Counted from the stretch's first letter, positions 34,501 through 42,370 are shown. The stretch: DNA of 64,000 nt from Phycisphaeraceae bacterium (GCA_026126305.1 JAHCJI010000003.1:1-64000), one strand, 5' to 3'. A program made the numbers and translations. The notes: a model not told the origin generated them from the sequence alone.

Positions 34501-35955
34501 GAGTTCAACATCAACAGCACCGGCGCGACCTACTACGTGCTGGTCAGCGGCCTCAACTCGGCCACGGGCGAGTACACGTTGCGTCTGGATACCTCGCCTG
34601 AGACCTTCTTCCTCTACTATCCCGAGGGCTTCGTCAACGACCAGATCAGCGAGTTCATTTCCATCAGCAACCCCAGCCAGACCGAATCGGTGCAGTACAC
34701 CATCCGTCTGCACTACGAGAACCCCAGCATTCCCGACTTCACGCTGGTGCAGAACGCCACGCTCGCCCCGGGAAGCCGTGGCGGCGTGACGGTCGCCGAA
34801 CGCGGCGGATTTGTCTTCCCGGGTGTTGTGGTCAACGAGCCCTATGCCATCGTGATCGAGTCGAATCGCCAGGTGGGTGCCACGCTGTCGCACTACGATT
34901 TCGAGGGCGCGGTGGGCGAGGCTTTCACGCCCATCACCAGCGAGACTTGGGCCTTTGGCCGCTTGGAACGCAGCCCGGGCCGGGTTGAGTCGTTCCTTGT
35001 CTTCTTCAATCCCAACAACCACGACGTGGTGGTCACGCTGACTACCCGTGTGGGTGGGCAGGACGTGCAGGTGCAGCAGACCGTGGCGGCCGACAGCCGC
35101 GGCGGTTGGGAGATCGGTTCGCTGAGCCAGTTGCCCCTGGGCGTCTTTGGAGCCACGGTGACCAGCGCCCCCGTCGATGGGAGCATCACCAACAGCATCG
35201 GCATCGTTGCCGCCCTGAGCCACTACGACCTGGTCAACGGCGAGGCCTTCGGCGTGCTGGGCGACCCGTCGGGTGGTTCGACCTTCAACGTCGTGCCCAG
35301 CTTCACATCGGGCTTGCAGGTTGTCGGACAGCTGGTTCTGTTCAACCCCGGAACCACGCCCGCCAGCGTGACCATCACCTCGGACTACATCACCGCGCCG
35401 CTGCCCAACGTCAGCGTGAACCGGATCATCAACCCCGGGCAGAGCCTCGTGCTGACGGCCAGCGACTTGAGCCTTTCTGCCGACCTTGCCGCCGGCCTGA
35501 CCATCACGTCCACGGTGCCCATCAGCGGTGTTTCGCTGGAGCGTCAGAACGGCGATATCAACGCCATCGCCATCCAGAACAACGCCGCCACGACCTGGTT
35601 CTTCGGCGATGCCTTCATGAACAGCGCCGAGGCCGGTCTGCAATACTTCGAGACGCTGAGCCTCTACAACCCCACGAGCGAGTCCATCGCCGTCAACGTG
35701 CGGCTGGCCTTCCTCGATGGTTCGACGATCAACACCGTCCGCCAGGTTGGCGCGGGCAGTTTCAACAACCTGCGTCTGGATGCCTTTGCTCCGCTGCTGG
35801 CACGCGACGGGTTGAGCTTCTTCTCCATCCAGGTGAGTTCGGCACTGCCGTTCATCGCCTCGCTGACGCACTACGACCTGGTGCTCGACGGCGGCTGGAC
35901 CAACGCCGGCGCGCCACTGGGCCTGACCAACCCTCTCTCGCGCATCATTACCTGA
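28513..35955 (+). CDS. Giant secreted LEPR-XLL protein with PPC-like repeats
   Basis: The 2,480-residue product is extracytoplasmic. Residues 50-58 read LEARILLGG, the planctomycete LEPR-XLL motif that marks large exported proteins. About ten PPC-like (prepeptidase C-terminal) beta modules follow, recognisable by repeating DDHAN..., DTDLFxF..., VRIYDSQ and GxYTLxV segments. The fourth module seems split: it runs DTDLFQFVLPV near residue 540 and resumes as ARLSLVVNGDFLPGVDTFVRIY near 995. In between sit about six GG-[DE]F-rich blades that resemble a beta-propeller. From about 2030 on there are several modules each holding an (S/T)HYD motif. The ATG at 28513 follows TGGAG by 7 nt; a GTG at 28486 is also open. 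Its role is probably surface or adhesion. Confidence 0.9.
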   Translation: MSGPRPGSTRPSKSPLGFGRLRSLYRSAGKVPALSMWDQPERSVETMESLEARILLGGDHPSFELPLTPTSGTLIVLDGVTGEGQEDGIIEGLSGALADDLFRFVAPQDDFVTVWADTINVAGGSDLDSRVEVYNIDGNLVAQGSSQGQLTQGFFRDGWAGFVAEAGETYFVRVLSDVDNQGQGTTGGYTIRVDAISNTDLVVETDPDALPPARFGAGQILGSITLAGDDVVYRVQAGSDSAFNSLATFYAALQNMPMSEFDTRIDIYDAQGRLIKGDSLTGRLQTGFSVVQSQADAEFFVRVRGDRFSPSLATATGAFTLKAEMVATVIEIDPVIRRGEIFDGIADAFDTRIYRFTTQGNGLSFVGAVGAGLVPLPQPAVRLYNSDSTLRGFSDLSGIADLQIQLPTNTEFYVVLESFDSPPGGTYNIFIETNHTFIPTQGVDDHVNRPTGNDSRGNPLEFSPTEGFTNPEQFDFIRRQFQLATPLRFSDPFLYTRTFVDPTGTFDPVVNPISDRSFVQRATGEGRIHTTGDTDLFQFVLPVDMLGNYEGNDDDLGDALYAGGIGSFIVKGINNETGGPVIRDFLGIWDAQDWWPVRAGVDAAVYALETWEFAPDLEFGGTALIIGGEFQFADFQAAPFVAAYAFDPLAGEYVLTPLPFDPGGTVRSLKVWDPLEDNELPAQLFIGGDFGLGTYGIPAGGGIADGAYAQLFGPGGGAVFAIEAIDYEDPEMGDENFPALYFAGDGGTIRSIFVDPDIGPFFQNGTPIVVGGAGIVHALKTYMVLDPFGGTDEMVPALAIGGQFNAIGGTPASNLAIRAFDPTAAVGAGAFVLDTAGGGTNGPVLALETWDPDDAGDDFVEFLVVGGDFTQAGGGPMNFIGAFLLGGGWATLGSALPAGGPAGFNAPVHSLNVFVDQEFGVGVAPFAVNPVIYAGGDFTLADGSPVNRMAGLTFDEFLGVWTWTGLGLGSTDTVHALKNFNDEIPGQWDRDDRPAARLSLVVNGDFLPGVDTFVRIYDSQFRLVYSNNTISPPFPDPSGAIDRSLQGSGFSADALVVDIGDGQESQFFAGEVYYLEISSVGGNGRYAFSLITDALPPGDGADGTFDDVIGQISEPGGSTLVRAEFDRAPEIVLSATGAGDGRNWLALPDAAFQVRQFDITPSGFLVTQYQELGMIERINDYDIYFFRASDNGTTEIRIATQQILDQFVEDIVDLNVFPPALDRRIVEKIIDSPLDARIRVFNNDLQLVADNTYNESFAGVRRMEPFGSLDLDGDTLHGRGDTEIAGRVFSNLDPRVAFQVERGEVYFVVVESGQLQNYLRDPDLVDWRHALGGYELLINSTPNLEFADDHADINPLLIDFFNQDSQFPIDSQGQGQLRGEIRTRAGGVEDNDAFVAFAVGTGTVRITVTADNPAEFRPRVTIFNPDGSQRVAPVSATVSRPAEVEFFANKGERYIIRVDANVGQQGGYTVRVNGAPSVDDFANITQRVDAHEIEILDFLGRGQVTGTINFAGDTDIFKFTTPGFDEVQIDVVSNSFGFDPLVRVFELSEDPSGNTIFLPIAFNDNRAPGTVDARVRFPVSGADRTSNRTGKTYNEYYVVVEGADQQGSRGDYTLTITSTPTDDHADAGQWEFASQLVVQPATGQGQRTGVIEVGNDSDLFTFTAPAGGVALLSAISNEFSTLRPTILVFDSEFNPVINLTTGTSDPVVGPDAPFSAASYRFDVVRGRQYFVLVASDGTGSATTATGAYTLEATTPTADDHANESEFSLASEIVLSSETGAGSRFGTIGTIADTDLFFFESIADGRVGSGAEHTIRLDSTGQSITQVLRIFDAGTNLLATIVDGGAGDLSGQAGIIETTITTTGAPGERFFLLVSIDDSSMFPTGDYSISVEGPIPDVIPQPGDDHANRGQFSQATVIDLDPRTGNAQIVARIDPSADSDLFRINPLAAGRAFVQVITPAGSLLDVDVTVFEQLGGGATPVQIVRDTNGFQGVNAAAEFNINSTGATYYVLVSGLNSATGEYTLRLDTSPETFFLYYPEGFVNDQISEFISISNPSQTESVQYTIRLHYENPSIPDFTLVQNATLAPGSRGGVTVAERGGFVFPGVVVNEPYAIVIESNRQVGATLSHYDFEGAVGEAFTPITSETWAFGRLERSPGRVESFLVFFNPNNHDVVVTLTTRVGGQDVQVQQTVAADSRGGWEIGSLSQLPLGVFGATVTSAPVDGSITNSIGIVAALSHYDLVNGEAFGVLGDPSGGSTFNVVPSFTSGLQVVGQLVLFNPGTTPASVTITSDYITAPLPNVSVNRIINPGQSLVLTASDLSLSADLAAGLTITSTVPISGVSLERQNGDINAIAIQNNAATTWFFGDAFMNSAEAGLQYFETLSLYNPTSESIAVNVRLAFLDGSTINTVRQVGAGSFNNLRLDAFAPLLARDGLSFFSIQVSSALPFIASLTHYDLVLDGGWTNAGAPLGLTNPLSRIIT

Positions 35956-35992
35956 TCCACGATACGGTTCCCGGTATCATGGCAAACACCAC

Positions 35993-36022
35993 ACGCCCCC
36001 AGTTTCCACTGGGGGCGTTTTC
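35993..36022 (+). terminator. Strong intrinsic terminator after the giant gene
   Basis: ACGCCCCCAG and CTGGGGGCGT form a perfect 10-bp stem with a six-base loop (TTTCCA), followed directly by TTTTC. It lies 37 bp past the giant gene's stop and 32 bp before the end of the opposing rhodanese-like gene. It should therefore separate the two transcripts. Confidence 0.93.
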
Positions 36023-36054
36023 GTGATCGACGAGGGCCCGGATTTCGTGCCTGC

Positions 36055-36579
36055 TTATGGGATCGGCCGGCGAGTATCGCGTTGTGTCGGTCGGGGGGGT
36101 TCGTTCTCGGGATGCCCGCTTTCGATTGGAAACCCCGCGTCGGCCCACTCGACCACGCCGCCACCAAAGAGCCGGGTCTGTTTGTGCCCCAAGACCATCA
36201 GTCGCTTTGTCATGGCCCGGCTGGTCAGCGAGCCAGGGCCATCGGCGTAGACAACGATGCGTCGATAAGCGTCCATGCCCGCGTCCTTCTCCGTGCGCTG
36301 GGCCAAGTCTGGCAGGGTGATGTGGACAGCGCCGGGGAGTCGTGCACCCTCGAAAGCCTCACGCCGACGGGGATCGATCAGCAAGAGCAGTGTTTCATTG
36401 GGCTTTTGCTGTTGTTCAAGCCAGAGCAGCCGAAGTTCGGTAATAGTCAGGTTTTTGATGTTAGCATCGGTGATCTTGTTCTGGCAGCCCGCCCCCAGAA
36501 CGGCGCAGAGTCCCATGCCGACCGTCGCGAGGATCCTGGCGCGTTGGCCGGTCAGACGCTTGTGGCGCATCTTGTTCAT
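36055..36579 (-). CDS. Rhodanese-like lipoprotein lacking the catalytic cysteine
   Basis: The 174-residue protein has a lipoprotein signal (LGAGC, Cys32) and a rhodanese fold. LLLLIDPRRREAFEGARLPGAVHI is the typical opening, shown here as its two parts LLLIDPRRREAFEG and ARLPGAVHI. The active-site loop reads VVYADGPGSLTSR, where active sulfurtransferases have cysteine at the start of the loop. Here it is alanine, so the domain is probably a binding module rather than a thiosulfate sulfurtransferase. GGAG sits 8 nt before the ATG. It is divergent from the DsbD-N gene, with a gap of about 100 bp. Confidence 0.85.
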   Translation of the reverse strand: MNKMRHKRLTGQRARILATVGMGLCAVLGAGCQNKITDANIKNLTITELRLLWLEQQQKPNETLLLLIDPRRREAFEGARLPGAVHITLPDLAQRTEKDAGMDAYRRIVVYADGPGSLTSRAMTKRLMVLGHKQTRLFGGGVVEWADAGFPIESGHPENEPPRPTQRDTRRPIP

Positions 36580-36682
36580 GGAGTCACTCCGGCTGGTGCG
36601 AGGGTTTGTGCCTGTTTGGCTTCGTGTTTACCCGCTCATGGAAATAGTCGGCTGGCACCACACGTTACGCTCCCAAAGGCAC

Positions 36683-37645
36683 ATGGACAGGAGCTCACAC
36701 TTGGGTTTTCAGCTCAGAGCCATCGCTTGTCTTCTCGCGTGCCTTTTGGGGTTGTCGGGCCATGCCGCGCTCGCCCAGGAACTGGACGCCAATGAGGTCT
36801 CCAAGGTGCGGCTGATCGGCGAGAGTGCTAAGGCCGCACCGGGCCAGACGGTACTGCTCGGCTTGCACTTCGAGCTGGCGGATCATTGGCACATCTATTG
36901 GGATGGTCGCAACGACACGGGCTTTCCGGCCACGGTTGACTGGACGCTGCCCGAGGGTGTGAGCGTTGGGCCCATGTTGTGGCCCACGCCTTCGAGGTAC
37001 ATCTCGCCTGGGAACATCCTCGACCATGTCTATGAGGGCCGGCCGACGATTCTGGTGCCGTTGACGATCGACGCCGATGTCGAAGTGGGGACGAAATTGA
37101 CCATCTCTGGTCAGGTCGAGTGGTTGGTTTGCCGCGATGTTTGCCTGCCCGGGTTTGGTGCGGTCTCGTTCGATCTGGAGATTGCGGCTCCAAGCAACGA
37201 ACCGCAAGCAAAGTTGTCGACGGGGCCCATTGCCGAGGCGATCCGTCGGCTGCCCGTGCCGATCGTGTCGGAAACACCCGACGGCGGCCTCTCGTTGCAG
37301 TGGCAGGATCCGGTCGTGGTCGTGGGCCTTCCCCAGGCCGTGGGGCTTTCGTTCCATCCGGCGATGGAGAGCACGACGCTGGCTTTTCCCATCGAGGATG
37401 CCCATGCCCAGGCCAGCGAATTGCGGTTGCGTTTATCGAGGCCCGAGCGAGACCTGGGCACGGGTGGCGAACGCCGTCTGGTTGGTATCATCGAAGGACA
37501 CGCGGCCGATGGCACGTCGATCGCGTACCAAATCGATTTCGGACCCGATGGCCTGCGAGAGCCTCGGCACGCGCGTGAGACTCATGCTGCCCAGCAGCGG
37601 CTGCGAGATCCGCCGGCGTGGTGGCCCATGACGGGGGCCCGCTAA
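36683..37645 (+). CDS. Stand-alone DsbD N-terminal-like domain protein
   Basis: The 320-residue protein has a signal peptide (LRAIACLLACLLGLSGHAALA) and a domain matching the periplasmic alpha domain of DsbD. The key segment is WLVCRDVCLPG (about residue 150), with the cysteine pair CRDVC that receives electrons in DsbD. There is no DsbD membrane beta domain or gamma thioredoxin domain, and none follows. Relatives with this lone domain occur in many bacteria, often beside other redox proteins, as here. The ATG at 36683 is chosen; an in-frame ATG at 36638 is also possible. Electron supply is unknown and could come from another membrane protein. Confidence 0.88.
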   Translation: MDRSSHLGFQLRAIACLLACLLGLSGHAALAQELDANEVSKVRLIGESAKAAPGQTVLLGLHFELADHWHIYWDGRNDTGFPATVDWTLPEGVSVGPMLWPTPSRYISPGNILDHVYEGRPTILVPLTIDADVEVGTKLTISGQVEWLVCRDVCLPGFGAVSFDLEIAAPSNEPQAKLSTGPIAEAIRRLPVPIVSETPDGGLSLQWQDPVVVVGLPQAVGLSFHPAMESTTLAFPIEDAHAQASELRLRLSRPERDLGTGGERRLVGIIEGHAADGTSIAYQIDFGPDGLREPRHARETHAAQQRLRDPPAWWPMTGAR

Positions 37646-37747
37646 GATACAGAGCGGATTCCATCGGCTTGACGATCGGAATGTGTGTTGGATGATCGAG
37701 TCGAATCCTGGCCGCCGCGAGCGGCTTCACAACGGAAGGAGCGTTTC

Positions 37748-38413
37748 ATGACCTGGTTCAAACGCAACGGGATGGCGATGCTCGGGACGGTGATGGCGAT
37801 GGCGGCGGCGACCGGTGTCTCGGTGGCCTTGGCCACCCAGGACGGCAATTCACCCCAGCAGCAGCAGGGCGTGACCGCGGGCGAAAAGGCCCCCATGTTC
37901 ACGCTCAAGGACACCAAGGGCAACGAGCACAGCCTCAAGGATCTCCTGGGCAAGGAGACGACCAAGGCCGTGGTGATCGAGTGGTTCAACCCCGATTGCC
38001 CCTACGTCGTCAAGCACCATAAGACCCATTCCACCATGAGGGACCTTGCCAAGAAGTACGCCGACCAGGGCGTGGTGTGGATCGCCATCAATTCTGGCGC
38101 TCCGGGCCTCCAGGGCGCGGGCGTCGATCGGAACGTCAAGGCCATCGAGGAGTACAAGATCGCCTACTCCGTCCTCATGGACATGGACGGCAAGGTTGGC
38201 AAGCAGTACGGTGCCAAGCGCACGCCCGAGATGTACGTCATCGCCAAGGACGGCACCATCGTCTACCACGGTGCCATCGATAACGACCGCAGCGCCCGCA
38301 ACCTGGGCGAGATCAACTACGTCGAAGAGGCCCTCAAGGCCCACCTGGCTGGCGAGACCGTCGCCGTCCAGCGGACCCAAGCCTATGGCTGCACCGTCAA
38401 GTATCGCGAGTAA
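37748..38413 (+). CDS. Exported AhpC/TSA-type redoxin
   Basis: The 221-residue protein has an N-terminal signal or anchor helix and a thioredoxin-fold peroxiredoxin-like domain. GEKAPMFTLKDTKGNEHSL is the family opening. The active-site segment WFNPDCPYVVKHH has a single cysteine and lacks the CxxC of TlpA-like members. A second cysteine near the end (YGCTVKY) could resolve it. KRTPEMYVIAKDG marks the cis-proline strand. Its role is probably peroxide removal or thiol oxidation in the periplasm, served by the upstream DsbD-like protein. AAGGAG lies 7 nt before the ATG. A terminator follows. Confidence 0.88.
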   Translation: MTWFKRNGMAMLGTVMAMAAATGVSVALATQDGNSPQQQQGVTAGEKAPMFTLKDTKGNEHSLKDLLGKETTKAVVIEWFNPDCPYVVKHHKTHSTMRDLAKKYADQGVVWIAINSGAPGLQGAGVDRNVKAIEEYKIAYSVLMDMDGKVGKQYGAKRTPEMYVIAKDGTIVYHGAIDNDRSARNLGEINYVEEALKAHLAGETVAVQRTQAYGCTVKYRE

Positions 38414-38434
38414 TTCCAATTCTTTCTGACATCG

Positions 38435-38470
38435 ACCCGGACGGGTGGTGAACCGCCCGTCCGGGTTTTC
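38435..38470 (+). terminator. Intrinsic terminator after the redoxin gene
   Basis: ACCCGGACGGG and CCCGTCCGGGT pair across a short loop, giving a long GC stem directly followed by TTTTC. It closes the DsbD-N/redoxin transcript before rseP. Confidence 0.92.
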
Positions 38471-38511
38471 ATTGAGATGGTTGGGCCGTCGGCCCGATCT
38501 ATGATGTTGCC

Positions 38512-40602
38512 ATGTCCCAGATCCTCGCTATTGCTTCAACGGCCTTCGACCTGCTGCTGGTGGTTGTGGGCTTTGGATTGATCATCGTGGTCCACGAGTT
38601 GGGCCACTTCCTGGCGGCCCGGTGGGCGGGCATCCGCGTCTTCGCCTTTGCCGTGGGCTTTGGGCCCGCGTTTATGAGTTATCGCAAGGGCCTGGGCTGG
38701 CGTCGTGGCAGCAGCGAGGGCGACTATCGCGCGCTGCTGGCCGATCGGGGCCTGAGTGTCCATGACGCCCCGCCGGCGGACATCAGCCCCACGGAGTATC
38801 GCCTCAACGCCCTGCCATTTGGCGGGTATGTGAAGATGCTGGGCCAGGAAGACGCTAATCCTGGCGCGACGAGCCACGCGGCGGACAGCTACCAGAAGTG
38901 CCATCCGGCCAAGCGGCTGGTGGTCATCTCCGCAGGCGTGGTGGCCAATGTCATACTCGCCGCATTCGTCTTTATGTTTGTCTTCATGGTGGGCCTCAAG
39001 ACCGAGCCGCCACGCATCGGCCTCGTAGCCTCGAACGGCCCGGCCTCGAGCGCCTTGCCAAGAGAGCCCCAACTCGTCGAGCCGGGACTGAGGCCGGGCG
39101 ACGAGATCGTGCGAGTCAATGGACGCGAGGCACGAAGTTTCAATGACCTCATGCTCGCATCGGCCATGGCTCGACCAGGACGGCCCGTCGAGGTCCACGT
39201 TCGGCGAACGGGCGTTGACGAGCCGCTGATCTTCGACATCGTGCCGACCAAATCGCAAGTGACCGGGCTCCAGGACATCGGCATCGCGCCCGCGCAGTCC
39301 AACCGCATCTACGACGATGGCGGGAGGCCCCAGGAGTTTGCCTCGCAGATGGCCCGTTTGGGTCTGGCCGGCATCCCCGCCGGGGCCGAAATCAGCAGCG
39401 TGCGCCTCGGTGAAGGCCCAATCAGGAAGATCGAGTTCGCGGCGATGCTGTCGGAGGTCTTCGAATCTTCCGCAGGAGTTCCCGTGACCCTGATCTTCGA
39501 CGATCAGGGCCTTCCGCGTGAGGTGCGACTCGAGCCCAGGCCCGAGTTCCAGACCGCCTTGGTTCCGATGCCCGGCGGCGCGCAGACACCCCAGACCCAC
39601 CTGCTTGGTCTCACGCCGGTGATGACCGTCGGGCCGCTCGAGCCCGACAGCCGGGGCTACGCCCAAGGCCTGCGGGCGGGCGATGTCTTCGCGCGTTTGG
39701 GTTCGCTGGAGTATCCCAGCATCGCCTCGGGCATTGCCGAGATCCGCCGCCATACGGGCCGAACGATCCCCATCGTCGTCGTGCGTGAAGGTCAGCACGT
39801 TCCGCTGCACGTGGAAGTCAACAAGGCCGGCCAGATTGGTTTCTATCCCGATCAAACGCTCGACGCCACGGTACTGGCGTTGCCACCCATGGGTGTCGAG
39901 TCGTCGGCGTTCACCATCGATCGCCCGGGCGTTCGCCTGTTGACCGTGGGCGATCGGGAAGTGGAAGATTTCGCTGGCATCCGTCGGGCCCTGCGCGATG
40001 CGACGGCCCAGGCGAGTGCACAGGCAACCGGTGCCAGCGTGATGGTTGAATGGGCGTTGCCAACACCCGGCTCGCCTCGAGAACGGCACACCTTCGAACT
40101 CTCTGCGGCGCAGGTGGCCGAGTTGCACGACCTTGGGTACGGCCCGCCGCAGGGGTTGCTCAGCGCTTTCGTGCCCGCCGAGTTCCTGTTGCGAGCCGAT
40201 GGCCCCATCGACGCCGTGCGCGTGGGCCTTGCCGAGACGCACCGGGTGATGATGATGACCTACCTCACGTTCGCGCGGCTGTTCCAGGGCAGCGTGAAGG
40301 TGGAGCACCTCAAGGGCCCGGTGGGTATCGCGCACCTTGGCACGCGTGTGGCCGACCGGGGCATTATCTGGCTTCTGTTCTTCATGGCACTCATCAGTGT
40401 GAATCTGGCCGTGGTGAACTTCCTGCCGCTGCCCATCGTCGACGGCGGGCAGTTCCTGTTCATCATATATGAATGGGTGCGGGGCAAGCCTGTGCCCGAA
40501 GCCGTCCAGGGCATCGCCACCGTCGCGGGGCTGCTGCTGATCGGGGCGGCGTTCCTCATCATCACCTTCAACGACATCCGCAACGTGTTCATCGGACTGT
40601 AA
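38512..40602 (+). CDS. rseP: Site-2 protease RseP
   Basis: RseP is an intramembrane zinc metalloprotease that cuts anti-sigma factors and leftover signal peptides. The 696-residue product has HELGH at 28-32 in its first helix, the MRE-beta segment LPFGGYVKMLG, and NFLPLPIVDGG (about 636-646) near the end; these are the three family signatures. It is longer than the usual ~450 residues. Between the first and last membrane parts there are two or three PDZ-like domains (DPGLRPGDEIVRVNGRE-type segments near residues 200, 385 and 480). That expansion is notable. Translation runs closely into the alpha/beta hydrolase gene (3 bp gap). Confidence 0.95.
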   Translation: MSQILAIASTAFDLLLVVVGFGLIIVVHELGHFLAARWAGIRVFAFAVGFGPAFMSYRKGLGWRRGSSEGDYRALLADRGLSVHDAPPADISPTEYRLNALPFGGYVKMLGQEDANPGATSHAADSYQKCHPAKRLVVISAGVVANVILAAFVFMFVFMVGLKTEPPRIGLVASNGPASSALPREPQLVEPGLRPGDEIVRVNGREARSFNDLMLASAMARPGRPVEVHVRRTGVDEPLIFDIVPTKSQVTGLQDIGIAPAQSNRIYDDGGRPQEFASQMARLGLAGIPAGAEISSVRLGEGPIRKIEFAAMLSEVFESSAGVPVTLIFDDQGLPREVRLEPRPEFQTALVPMPGGAQTPQTHLLGLTPVMTVGPLEPDSRGYAQGLRAGDVFARLGSLEYPSIASGIAEIRRHTGRTIPIVVVREGQHVPLHVEVNKAGQIGFYPDQTLDATVLALPPMGVESSAFTIDRPGVRLLTVGDREVEDFAGIRRALRDATAQASAQATGASVMVEWALPTPGSPRERHTFELSAAQVAELHDLGYGPPQGLLSAFVPAEFLLRADGPIDAVRVGLAETHRVMMMTYLTFARLFQGSVKVEHLKGPVGIAHLGTRVADRGIIWLLFFMALISVNLAVVNFLPLPIVDGGQFLFIIYEWVRGKPVPEAVQGIATVAGLLLIGAAFLIITFNDIRNVFIGL

Positions 40603-40605
40603 CCC

Positions 40606-41523
40606 GTGGCCGGGCTGTTCTTGCTCCTGGCGCTCGGTGCGTTGCTCTACTGGCTCGCGCTGGTGAGCTGGACGTTCCGATTACTCACGCGCCCGCCGAG
40701 GCAGACCTACGCGTCGGCCGTCTCCAAGGTACGACCGGGCGATCCGGGCGAACTGGACGCACCGCTGGCCTTCGAGTCGTGGTCGCTGCAAAGCGTTGGC
40801 AGAGACATCAAAGTCTGGGAGATTTTGGGGCGTGCGCCCGGCGGCCCGGTGGCCATCGTGACCCACGGCTGGGGGAGTGGGAAGGTCAACGCGCTCAAAC
40901 GCGTGCCGTTGCTGGCCGGGCTCTGCTCGCGCGTGGTGCTGTGGGACCTGCCGGGCCACGGCGAGAGCGGGGGCAGATGTACGCTGGGCCTGCGCGAGGT
41001 CGATGATCTTCGAGCGCTCATCGAGCGTGTTGGAGTTGAACGGCCCATCGTCCTGTGTGGGTCATCCATGGGTGCGGGTGTCTCCATAGCAGCCGCTGCC
41101 CGATCCAAGGCCGTGGCCCTGGTCGTTGCCGAAGCACCCTACCGACTCGCGCCCACGCCGGCGCGAAACGTGCTGCGGTCTCGGCACGCGCCCACGGCCC
41201 TGAACCTGGCACCCGCGTTGTCGCTCCTTGGCCTGTTGGCCAGCGGGCGTTGGACGGGGCCCCGGCTCGATTCGGCCCGGTTTGGCATATTTGACCGGGC
41301 TGCGCATGCTGCGGGCCTTGCATGCCCTTTGCTTGTGCTGCATGGCGACTCGGATACAACCTGCCCGATCGAGGATGGCAAGGCCATCGCACTTGCCGCT
41401 CCCTGTGGCCGATTTCTGGTGATTTCTGGCGGAACGCACTACAACCTGTGGAAGGACGCGTCTTGCCGTGCGACGATGGAGCGTGCCTACACCGACGCCA
41501 TCGCCGACCTCTCCCGACCCTGA
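40606..41523 (+). CDS. Membrane-anchored alpha/beta hydrolase
   Basis: The 305-residue protein has an N-terminal membrane helix (about 3-25) and an alpha/beta-hydrolase domain. The nucleophile is Ser154 in CGSSMGAG, the acid is Asp248 or Asp250 in LHGDSDTTCP, and the base is His278 in GGTHYN. THGWGSGK near residue 87 is the oxyanion region. The substrate is unknown; it could be a lipid, peptide or ester. The start is GTG at 40606, 3 bp after rseP. The deoC frame begins within its last 56 bp, so the three genes form an operon. Confidence 0.88.
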   Translation: MAGLFLLLALGALLYWLALVSWTFRLLTRPPRQTYASAVSKVRPGDPGELDAPLAFESWSLQSVGRDIKVWEILGRAPGGPVAIVTHGWGSGKVNALKRVPLLAGLCSRVVLWDLPGHGESGGRCTLGLREVDDLRALIERVGVERPIVLCGSSMGAGVSIAAAARSKAVALVVAEAPYRLAPTPARNVLRSRHAPTALNLAPALSLLGLLASGRWTGPRLDSARFGIFDRAAHAAGLACPLLVLHGDSDTTCPIEDGKAIALAAPCGRFLVISGGTHYNLWKDASCRATMERAYTDAIADLSRP

Positions 41524-42286
41524 CCTGCCGCGCCGCATCATCGGCGTGCTCGACCTGACCACGCTCGAGGCCACTGATACCGCCGAACGCGTGCGGGCGT
41601 TATGTGCCAAAGGTTTGGACCCGCTGGGCGATGGTACCGCGAAGGTGGGGGCCATCTGCGTCTATCCCACGATGGTGCCCGCAGCGGCCGAGATGCTGGC
41701 GGGTTCAGGCGTGGCGCTGGCATCGGTGGCCGGCGCGTTCCCAAGTGGCATGAGCCCGCTGCGCCTGCGCGTGGCCGAAGCGGTGTGGTGCGTCGAACAT
41801 GGGGCCGCCGAGATCGACATGGTGATCAGCCGCGGTGAGTTCCTCGCGGGCCGCCACGAGCGAGTCGTTGAAGAGGTGCGTGAGATCCGCGCCGCGATCG
41901 GCAACGCGGTGCTGAAGGTGATCCTCGAAACCGGCGAATTGTTGGCCGCAGACAACATCCGCGACGCCAGCGAATTGGTCGTGCCCCTGTTGCGCGACGG
42001 GGACTTCATCAAGACCAGCACGGGCAAGAGCCAGCCCGCCGCCACGCTCGAAGCAACGGGGGTGATGTTGCGCGTGCTGGCAGAGACCTGGCGCACGGGC
42101 GGCCCGAGAGTGGGCCTCAAGCCCGCTGGCGGCGTGCGCACGGTGGGGGACGCGGTGGCGTATTGGGAGCAGGCCCGGCGGGCCATGGCGGAACATGCCC
42201 AATGGCACGAGCCCGGTGCACGCTGCTTTCGCATTGGTGCGTCGAGTTTGCTGGACGCGATCGTGTCCCAAACATCGGCAGGTTGA
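41468..42286 (+). CDS. deoC: Deoxyribose-phosphate aldolase
   Basis: DeoC splits 2-deoxyribose-5-phosphate into glyceraldehyde-3-phosphate and acetaldehyde, in nucleoside salvage. The catalytic Schiff-base lysine is Lys182 in FIKTSTGK, the relay lysine is Lys218 in GLKPAGG, and the acid is Asp117 in EIDMVI. GAICVYPTMV matches the family strand AVCVNPxxV. The opening helix reads LDLTTLEATDT where relatives have IDHTLLKPxAT. The start is GTG at 41468 or GTG at 41483; either overlaps the hydrolase gene. There is no other deo gene nearby. Confidence 0.94.
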   Translation: MRRWSVPTPTPSPTSPDPDLPRRIIGVLDLTTLEATDTAERVRALCAKGLDPLGDGTAKVGAICVYPTMVPAAAEMLAGSGVALASVAGAFPSGMSPLRLRVAEAVWCVEHGAAEIDMVISRGEFLAGRHERVVEEVREIRAAIGNAVLKVILETGELLAADNIRDASELVVPLLRDGDFIKTSTGKSQPAATLEATGVMLRVLAETWRTGGPRVGLKPAGGVRTVGDAVAYWEQARRAMAEHAQWHEPGARCFRIGASSLLDAIVSQTSAG

Positions 42287-42370
42287 CGCCAAGTCAAGTT
42301 GTCGTCACGTTCCTGCCCGGCCAAGATACCTCACTTGTCCACGAAACTCAAACAAAGTGAGGTTTTCCCC

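Noticed and set aside
30211..35871. An 1886-codon open frame antisense to the giant LEPR-XLL gene
   Set aside because: High GC with biased third positions leaves long antisense frames open. The translation is low-complexity His/Arg/Gly-rich and has no domain, whereas the sense frame has clear repeats and a ribosome site.
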